This document shows, piece by piece, positions 52,637 through 62,000 of a stretch of DNA of 64,000 nt. Under the pieces are notes generated by a model. That model was not told the origin of the DNA. It made no database searches and was given only the letters and a program-made list of their open reading frames with translations. Each line of letters opens with the position of its first letter. Positions within the stretch are counted from its first letter, which is position 1. The translations under genes and the position numbers were made by a program. The DNA comes from Saprospiraceae bacterium (GTDB lineage Bacteria; Bacteroidota; Bacteroidia; Chitinophagales; Saprospiraceae), in NCBI GenBank assembly GCA_016715985.1, contig JADJXD010000001.1, forward strand, positions 4,898,001-4,962,000, in the 5' to 3' direction.

Positions 52637-55600
52637 TTAATTATTTTTTCTGGGTTGAAGATTGAGCTGATTCGTGTTTGTGGTCTTAATCCTGTTTTGC
52701 TCTGTTTCTTTAATTTTAATTAACGCAAGCTTTTCATTTGCAGTCTGTACTAATGATTCATCGTCGCTGAAATTTTCCAACACAGCTTCCAATGCAGCAC
52801 GTGCATTGAACAAATCTTTTTTAACGACATAAATATCAGATAATAAAATCAAACTTTTGGCTATCCAGAATGGGTACGATCCGTTTCTTTTGTTTGCCTC
52901 ATTACATTGTATTTCAGCTTTTTCAAATAGGGATTGCAAAAAATAAATCTCTGCGACCATATACCTCGATTCAGCAGCCTGATTGTTGTTTGTAAGTTCT
53001 GAAACCTTGGCAAATGACAATAAAGCCTGTGGATATTCCTTTTTCCTGAATGAAACCTTGGCAAGATAGTAGTGAGCAGAACCCAAATCGTCTTTGGCTG
53101 CATTTGGAAATGATATGAGTAGATTTGCATACTTAATTACTGACTCGTCATTGCTCAATCTGAACGCACTTCTCATAGCTCCCAATGCTGAATGATACTT
53201 CTCATCAGTATTGTTTGTTGTACTGTAATGTAATTCATAATACTTCAAAGCCTTTTCAAAATTCTGGGCATGGTTATAACTGATTAGTGCTGATTTCCTT
53301 ACTGCCTGCTCGTAATTCTGGCCAACTCCTGCTTTTGCGACAGCTTCATAATCCGTCAAAGCATCTGTATAATTTTTTAGAATTGAATTTGATTCTGCTC
53401 TCAGATAATGTGCTTTCAAATAAAAGAAGCCTTTAGGATATTTTGTCAGGTAATTATTAAAACCTAATACAGCCTTTTCATATTCTCCATTCTGATATCT
53501 CAATTCTCCGACTTTAAAGCTCAATGAATCCGCAGAATATGCATTTACTTCATAGCCGGGTATCGTACTGAGAAACTGAACATACTCTTCTGACTTTCCC
53601 AAATCATTGATGTAAATCTCTTCAAGTCCCAACAAAGCACTTTGACTTTCTTTGGCAGAAGGATTATTTTTAAATACTTCTTTGTAATTTTTAATGGCGG
53701 TATTCAGATCCCCTTTATTGTAAGCTATCAAACCCATTTTTAAGTAAGCTCCATTCACCAGCGGCGATTTGCCACTAAATTTCGTGACCAATTCCGTAAA
53801 CGTTGCATAAGCATTATCCTGATTATTTAATTCGAGATATGTATCGCCCAATTGCATGAGTGCATCATCTGCATATTCGGAATTCGGATAATTTTTCTTT
53901 AATTCTGTTAACGTGATGATTTTTTCATACGGTTCACCAAGGAGTCCTTCAATGATTCCTTTTTGGTACATGGCATATGTGAAGTTTCCGTTTTTGGCAT
54001 TGATTGCCTGGTCATAAAATATGATGGATTCTTTATAATTTCTTTGTTTAAAAAGACAATCACCAATACGATTTCTGACATCAGGAAGTATTTTTTTCTG
54101 AAGTTCTTCACTTTTAGGAGTTGAAATACTAAAACCAGTAAGTGAAGATTTAAAGCTTTTTTCTGCGTTTTTGTAATCTTTTAATGAAAGGTAATTATAA
54201 CCTTGTGTATAATGCCCCATTAAAGGGAGCGATTCATCCGGTAGATCAATGAGCCCGTTGGAAGCTTCAAAAAATTTATTCAGGTCATCTATAGAATTAG
54301 TGATCAATCCGGATTCATGAGATATTTGTCCCTGCCAAAATCTGGTCTGAGCTTCTATGGGTCGATTGGGTGTATATTTTAAAGCTTTTGTCAGATTTTC
54401 TGATGATTTTTCAATATTTCCATCTTTGTAATAAACCAATGCATTTTTCAGGGCAATTTTTTGATATGTTTCTTTCAGATTATTATTTATTTTTGGCATT
54501 TCATCAATGACGGACAATGAATTATCATAGTCCGTAGAGTTGGCGAGCAGGTCATTAATAATCAAAAGTGCCGGATCGTAATATTTTGATTTTTCTTCTA
54601 TACGAAGTAATGTAAGAAGTGCATCACGTTCAAGACCTGTTTCTGCTGACAATTTACCATAATTAAAATAAGCTTCTTCCTGTAGTGTAGGTTCAAAATT
54701 CATTTGGCTTACTTTCCTGAAAGCAGCTCTTGCTGAAACCTTATCACCTGTCTTAAGGAGACAGTCTGCAAGATAATAATTCGCCTGTTGACCTAAATGA
54801 GTTTCTAATTGATATATCTCTTGAAAGTTTTGGATTGCTTCATTATATTTCTTCATTTGATATTGCGTAAATGCAAGTTGGAAAAACTCTTCCACTGTCA
54901 ATGACGGTGTATTTGCTTCATAGAATTCTAAATGTGGTAGTGCTTTGGCATAATTTTTTTCATTAAAATAAGCTTGGCCAATAAGCAGTCTGATTTCGTT
55001 TTTATTTTCCGTCTGTGCAGATTCCAATGATTTTTCTCCGGTTTGTATAACTTCATCATACAATCCTTGAGCAAAATAAATTTGAGTTAGATAATATGGT
55101 ACTAAAGTTTTATATAAATTATCACCGGCTGCCTTTTGAAGACTTGTTGTAGCTTCATTAAAATTTTTCATAAAATAATCGCTCAAACCCAAATAATAGT
55201 TAACATCAAAATAGTAGGGGCCTTTAATATCTTTTATTACAGAAAAATCTTTTTTTGCATTGGGAAATTCACGAAGCACAAAATGGCAGTATCCTTTTTT
55301 GAATAAAGTTTCGGAAAGTTCTTCATCTGAAAGTTGGCTGATATCCATTCTTTCAAAACTTTCAATAGCTTTCCGGTACAATTTTTTATTATAATAATAA
55401 CTGCCCAATTCCATAATAGCCGGATTAACAACCGGGTCGGGATAGTGTAAATTGATCATAGACAGCATTTCATTTTCTGCTTCTTCTTTTTCCAGCCGCA
55501 AACCTGAAATGGCATAGATAAGACGTGCATCATCTTCCAACTTTGTGTAACTTGCATCTGATCCGGAAGTCGAAAGTGCAATAAACTTTCCCATAGCATC

Positions 55601-55744
55601 TCTTGCAGATTCATACAATGAGTTGTTGAAGAATTCTTGTCCTGCTTTGTATTCTTTTAATCTGTCACGATGCAGTGTCGTCTCCTGACTGACGAGTAAA
55701 TTGATAGTTATAATAGAGAAAAAGATAATAAAAACTGCTTTCAT
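52637..55744 (-). CDS. Large periplasmic tetratricopeptide-repeat protein
   Basis: A 1,035-residue protein with a signal peptide (M-K-A-V-F-I-I-F-F-S-I-I to V-S-Q-E, about 1-20). Nearly the whole length is helical TPR-type repeats with the A-x4-F/Y and L-G-x-x-Y patterns (for example Y-N-E-A-I-Q-N-F-Q-E-I-Y, Y-K-E-S-I-I-F-Y-D-Q-A, E-E-Y-P-Q-A-type units). It is probably a protein-interaction scaffold in the periplasm or at the outer membrane. I use the ATG at 55744, since the frame extends 14 codons upstream but the signal peptide starts here. The downstream barrel gene is a likely partner. Confidence 0.85.
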   Translation of the reverse strand: MKAVFIIFFSIITINLLVSQETTLHRDRLKEYKAGQEFFNNSLYESARDAMGKFIALSTSGSDASYTKLEDDARLIYAISGLRLEKEEAENEMLSMINLHYPDPVVNPAIMELGSYYYNKKLYRKAIESFERMDISQLSDEELSETLFKKGYCHFVLREFPNAKKDFSVIKDIKGPYYFDVNYYLGLSDYFMKNFNEATTSLQKAAGDNLYKTLVPYYLTQIYFAQGLYDEVIQTGEKSLESAQTENKNEIRLLIGQAYFNEKNYAKALPHLEFYEANTPSLTVEEFFQLAFTQYQMKKYNEAIQNFQEIYQLETHLGQQANYYLADCLLKTGDKVSARAAFRKVSQMNFEPTLQEEAYFNYGKLSAETGLERDALLTLLRIEEKSKYYDPALLIINDLLANSTDYDNSLSVIDEMPKINNNLKETYQKIALKNALVYYKDGNIEKSSENLTKALKYTPNRPIEAQTRFWQGQISHESGLITNSIDDLNKFFEASNGLIDLPDESLPLMGHYTQGYNYLSLKDYKNAEKSFKSSLTGFSISTPKSEELQKKILPDVRNRIGDCLFKQRNYKESIIFYDQAINAKNGNFTYAMYQKGIIEGLLGEPYEKIITLTELKKNYPNSEYADDALMQLGDTYLELNNQDNAYATFTELVTKFSGKSPLVNGAYLKMGLIAYNKGDLNTAIKNYKEVFKNNPSAKESQSALLGLEEIYINDLGKSEEYVQFLSTIPGYEVNAYSADSLSFKVGELRYQNGEYEKAVLGFNNYLTKYPKGFFYLKAHYLRAESNSILKNYTDALTDYEAVAKAGVGQNYEQAVRKSALISYNHAQNFEKALKYYELHYSTTNNTDEKYHSALGAMRSAFRLSNDESVIKYANLLISFPNAAKDDLGSAHYYLAKVSFRKKEYPQALLSFAKVSELTNNNQAAESRYMVAEIYFLQSLFEKAEIQCNEANKRNGSYPFWIAKSLILLSDIYVVKKDLFNARAALEAVLENFSDDESLVQTANEKLALIKIKETEQNRIKTTNTNQLNLQPRKNN

Positions 55745-56060
55745 TAGAATACTTTTATATATGATCTGGTCTGAATACAAACGCAAAATAAATATAATTT
55801 ATTTACATATTAAAGACTAATCGGGTATAAAATCTTAATTATTACATAGTTGTAAAAGATAAAATGGAAAAGTGGAACTGAACAATATGTATTCAATTTC
55901 AATTATTTATGGGTTTTAATGACTAAATTCAATATTAAGTTTACGTAAAATGCTGATTTTGTTTTAAAATTATGAAGATTAATTTACCTTTACGTCGTCA
56001 ATGGTTTGATTAAAACCTAAGGCTTAAAGACGAATTTGTTTAATAACCAATCTGAATCTC
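55745..56060. other. Intergenic region between divergent TPR and giant-protein genes
   Basis: 316 bp, AT-rich, no gene. TACCTTTA at 55985-55992 resembles a -7 box (G to A at the last base) and would give a 5' leader of about 60 nt for the giant gene. A weaker TATTTTGC on the minus strand near 55785 could serve the TPR gene. Nothing else is evident. Confidence 0.5.
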
Positions 56061-59000
56061 ATGAACAGTAGTCCCTACCTACTAATCTTATTGATTTGTA
56101 TCACATTTCAATCTTTCGGGCAATTATCAGCCTGGGAGTTAAGTACACAACCTGGTAATCAGGTTTCTAATGCTTCCACAACCAATGCAGCCAATATAAG
56201 TACAGGAATTCTGCAAAGAGGAGCAGGTGTTGCTGCTTCTTCTGCTTCCGGCTCCATGTCTGCTAATGGATGGTTCAATTCTGCTGCTGCTACTACATTA
56301 GCTCAAGCTATTACAAATAATGAATATTATGAATTTACTTTGGTCGTTGATCCGGGGTTTAGCGCAAATGTGAATCAAGTATCCGTAATTTTACGTAGTT
56401 CAGGAACTGGTCCAAACACTGCAAGCCTATTAAGTAGTGCAGATGGTTTCTCTTCCACATTAGGCACAGTGACCATCCCAAATAGCTCAATTTCAACTCT
56501 TTTTAATATCCCAGTTTCTTTAACAAACTTGACAGGCACAACCACTTTCAGATTATATGGCTATGGTGGCGCTTCAAATGGAGGAACACCTTCTACTGGG
56601 GGGACTCTTAGAATTGGGACTTCCGCTACAGCATTAGACAATGATCTAATCATTTCGGGTACAGTAGAACCAATCTGTTCTGCTATTTCAGCTGTCATTT
56701 CCGGTAATGGGTCATTTTGTACTGAGTCTAATATTGAAAACGTACCTGTTGTCGTGGATATCAGTGGTGGACAGGGACCTTATACAGTGGTGGTTAGTGA
56801 CGGATCTGAATCATTTACAACGCTTAATTATATATCAGGGACGCCTCTTGAACGAGGTATTTTTGTAACCACTACTTATACACTTGTGGCAGTAACAGCT
56901 TCAAATGGATGCAGTGCTTCTCAGGTTGATTTGACAGGTTCTGCTACTGTTACGATAGGTGGTTGTGAAGACGTTTGTGAAATTTATGATGTTTCCACAT
57001 CACAAGTTTGTGTTGATCCTTTCAATTATGATCTGGAAATATGCTTTTTTGCAGAGAATGTCAGCTCTATCGGTTTATTTTTAGTAACCATAGGGAGTCA
57101 GCAGTTCGGGCCTTTTAGTTATTCAACTCATGCCGGTTTACTGGATTTTCAATATTGTGTTACCATACCTAATCTTGTTCCTGATGGTCAGACCAATATA
57201 AATGTAACTGTCTCCGATTTTGGTTCGCCGGTTATTGATGGTAATCCGGTTGCAGAATCTGCTTATGGTGCTCCCATTTTTATGTCTGATGATATAGAAG
57301 GGTGGGCTGGTGTGAATGTCAATGATTTATATGTAACTTATGATGATCAATATGTTTATTTTGCCACAACCTTAAATTCAGCAGCCAACTGGCAATCATG
57401 GGGATTTGCAATCAATACTGTCAATGGAGTTGGAGGTTCTTCTGAAGTCTGGACTTACCAGATACAATATGGTCACTTTCAGCTTCCGGATTTCGTCATT
57501 AAAGGAAACTTTAATAATTATGCAGAATTAAGATTCTGGAACGGATCAACGTGGGTAAGAATAGATAATGATGGAAATGACAACGGATTAGCATTTGTGG
57601 ATTTTAAAGCAAATACAAATATTGTTGAAGTCAGAATTAAAAGATCTGCACTGAACAATCCTGATTTTGTGCAGACTCAGTTTTATGTTTCAGGAAATAA
57701 CCAGAATGAGCACGGAACTTTTGATGCCGTTCCTGATGACCAAAATGTAAATGACTGGAACGTAACAGGTAATCCGACTATCTTAGACAATTATGCTCCG
57801 AGATTGGATATTGAACCTATTGAGTTATGTCAATCTTTAACAACTTACAATGAAATAAATTGTACCGGCTGTCCTGATATTGCACCATTGGTCAATAATG
57901 TGTTTTACTGTGTTGATGCAGTTGCCTTACCTTTGACGGCTACTACACAATCAGGGGGCACCCTTGTCTGGTATGGAGAGAATCCTGCTAATCAGGGAGC
58001 ATCTCCGCTTCAGGGAGCTCCGATACCTTCTACTTCCACTATTGGTCAGACAACATATTGGGTGCTTGAATCAGTAGATGGATGTGATGGCCCTGCAACT
58101 ACTATATTTGTTACTGTATCTGAAATATCAAATGTAACAGCAAACCAGATTTGTGTGAATCCTGCATCCTATAATCTGGAAGTGTGTTTTACCAATCCTT
58201 TTCCCGGCCCAAGTGGTCAGTTTATGGTATTTGTTGAAGGACATGTGTACGGTCCCTATAACTACGATAATTATATTGGAAATACCACGAATCAATATTG
58301 TGTTATTATTCAAAATGCAGGAGATCCGTCTGATACGGAAACGGACATTGTTGTAACGGTGAAAGATGTAGGGTATTCGCAAAGTGGAACGCCTTTGATA
58401 AACGGATCATTTGACGGTGTAGCAACTTGGGGAAGCCCCATTTCAAATGCCAATAATGTTGCAGGATGGGCAGGTGCAAATGCGCAAAACCTGTATATGA
58501 CTTATGACAATAATTATGTATATTTAGGAGCACAGGTGCAGGCACAGGGATGGCAGGCCTGGGCATTTATCATTGACACAAAACCAGGTGGTGGGAATTT
58601 TGATTCATGGAGCAGACAAATTGATTATGCACATTCAACCAAACCGGATTACATTTTCAGAGGAACATTTGGAGGTTATTCTGAATTTCATACCTGGAAC
58701 GGGGCTTCGTGGTCTGGTTTAGGTATGAGTCAGGCAGGAACTGAATTTGCTGAGAACGAAAATGAATTTGTGGAAGTTCGCATTCCAAGAGCAGTTATTG
58801 GTAACATAAATAATTTTAAAGTTCAGTTTTACATTACAGGAAATGAAAACGAACATGGTTCATTTGATGCTGTGCCGGACGATAATAATGCAACCGACTG
58901 GAACCAGTTTAATAACAGAACACAGCTAATGAATTATGCGACAAGTAGTTATTTAGCTCCGGTTGGTTTTGAAATGTGTACAACATCCATAGAAATTAAT

Positions 59001-62000
59001 GAAGTTAATTGTTTTGTTTGCCCTTCCATTGGTTCACTATCTACTTCAGTTGGGGGATGCGAAGGTTTTGGATTTGATGCATTAGTCTCCGGATTAAATG
59101 CAATTGAAATGAATCAGACTGCCGGTGGTGGTCCGTTTGGCATTCAATTGAAAGCTTTTGCAGGAATGGGAGCACCAGTTAATCCTTATTTGAATGGAAC
59201 GATTTTGGGAGTTGTGGAAAATGTAAACCTGAGTAATAACGATACTGAAGCTGTATTTACTGAAGTGGGGTCGTCCCTTGAAGCAGGTTTTTATAATGTT
59301 TGTGCAATACTGATTGGAAACAGACCTGAAAATTGTAATCCTTTTAATTGTACTGTAATAGAAGTATTGCCCCTTCCGGTATCACCAGACATTGCTGACA
59401 TAAGCGTGTGTGAAGGAGGTTCTACATTAATTACGGCAGGAGAGATTATTGTAAATCAAGGAACTTCAGTAATGGTGACCTATAATTTTGAAGGAGAAGT
59501 TACTACAAGTGTTGTTTCTGATAATACCTTAGTTTCCGGAGCAAATGCTTCGCCAGGATCGGGCGTGGGAGGCATTTCTTTCCCTTTAGGATGTGGAGGT
59601 TCTGTGGATGCTTATTCTGCAAACTCATGGACACAGGCGAATGAAGCGGGAGCAGTTGCAAATAATGACTATTTCCAATTTAGTATTACGAATCCATCTG
59701 CTTTTAATGTATTAACTCTTTCAGGATTTAGTTTTGATGCCAGAAGATCAGGCACAGGTCCTATGTCGTGGGCGGTTTATAATGGAAGCAATCCATTAGG
59801 ATTTTCCGGAGTGGTTGCAGATCCGGATGTGTGTATCAGTTATTTAACCAACATACTTAATATACAATTATCGCCAGGAGAAACAGCAAATCTGAGAATA
59901 TACGCCTGGGGAAATACAAATGCTGCGGGTACTTTAAGAGTTGATAACGTGATAGTTACTGGCCTTTCCGGTGCACCTTCTAATAATTTTTATTATTATG
60001 ACGCTGATCCGGGTGCAGGACCTGCAAATCTGCTTGGACAAGGTGAAACGTATGATCCGGGTACAACTGTAGCAACATCCCCTCAAAGTGTCTGGGTAAC
60101 GGCTTCAAACACTTTCGGATGTGAGAGTATAGCCACAGAAGTTGTTGTAAATGTTTATTTTCAACCTGTTTTAAATATACAACAACCGACGGAAGTGTGC
60201 TTCCCGAATACGGTAAATGTTCTTAATGTAAACATCGGATTGAACAACGCATTTCAATACGATATCAGCTATCATACTACTATTATGCAAGCTCAGAACA
60301 ATACTAATCCGATAGCGCAAAATGATTTGATAGCTGTTTCTACCAGCCAGACTATATATGTAAGAGTGGTTACATCAGGTTCAGAATGTGTTGCAATTGG
60401 GGAAATAAATGTGGTGGTTTTTCCTGTCTCAGCTCCTCCTGTTGTCAACAATGTTACTGTTTGTGCAGGAGGTAACACAACGATTGTTGCTTCAAATCTT
60501 ACAAACCCTACGAATGTTGTATTTACATGGGATTTTGAGACTGGAATTGCCGGACCAGGAGTTAGTAATAATCAGATGGCTGCACAAAACGGACCAGTGC
60601 AAAATGTAGGAACAGGACTTTCCAGTAGTACACAGGGAGCAGGTTCAGGATGTAGTGCCGCAATAACAGTTACTGGTTTTGATATATCAAATAGCAGCCT
60701 CCCGGATGCAATTGCAGATGAAGAATATATTGAATTTTGTATCGGAAATGCGAACGCACCTTTTGCTTTAAATGGAGTAACAGGAATTAACTGGACTCAC
60801 CGAAGCTCAAACACCGGACCAATACAGTATAGGGTGGTTGCTTCAGATGATTTAAACACTGTCCTTTTAACAGGGATGTTTACTCCAGGAACTAATTGTC
60901 TGGTTGCAGGAGGAAATATTACTTCCAATCCGTCAACTTGTTACAGATTATATTATTGGGGCGGTACTAATATTTCCGGAAATGTAAGAATTGATAATCT
61001 AACTGTCACAGCATCTTATTGTACACCAATCTACAATTTTTATAATGTAAATCCAACTTTAAATCCGAATGCAATTCCTGTTGCCACAGGACCATCATAT
61101 AATCCGGGGACAACAGTTGCAAATAGCCCGCAAACTTTTTGGGTTACATCGACATCATGTGCAGGATGTATCAGCCAGCCAGCACAGGTAACTGTTACCG
61201 TGAATGCAAATCCTACCGTTTATAATGTTACTGGTGGAGGAGTGTATTGTGCTGGAGGAACACCTTATAATGTTTCAATAAGTGGATCTCAGATAGGTGT
61301 CAGTTACCAATTGCAGTTGAATGGTGGTAATGTTGGCATGCCTGTGAATGGTACAGGGAATCCATTAGTACTTGGAAATCCGGGAGGCACCGGCACTTAT
61401 ACTGCAGTAGCTTCCTTTATTTCCAGTGGTTGTAGTTTACCTATGAATGGCTCAGCTACAGTTTCAACTTTTAATTGCACAGTGGGGATAACTGATCCAT
61501 GTGTCTGCAAAAATAATGCTACTAATCTGACAAACGGTCAGTTTAATGAGACAGTGACAGTTACTGCGCCTGCGGGGCAAACGTGGACAATAAGTGCTGT
61601 TAGTAATTTCTTCTCTGTTGCAAGTCCGGCACCACCCGCTGCACCTATTCCTTTGGTAATAGGAACTACATTGACTTATATAGGAAATAATCAGTACACA
61701 ATCACAGGTGTAACTATTGATGCAACAACTTACAATTTGTCTGTTACAAATGCCTTGGGAACAACATTGAGTATTTCAAATAATTGTGCATACCCTAATC
61801 CGGTTATTCTTGGTTTACCAGCCAGCGTTTGTTTAGGTACAACTTTGTCATTAAATGGAACTCCGGGAGACGACAACCTGATTTCTCAGGGCTTTACAGT
61901 AAATGGTGTGCCTGCAATTGTTTTTAATCCTTCTACTGAGGGTGTTTATAATGTAATATATACCATAAATGGTGGGACACCTAAAGCTTTTGGCCCTAAC

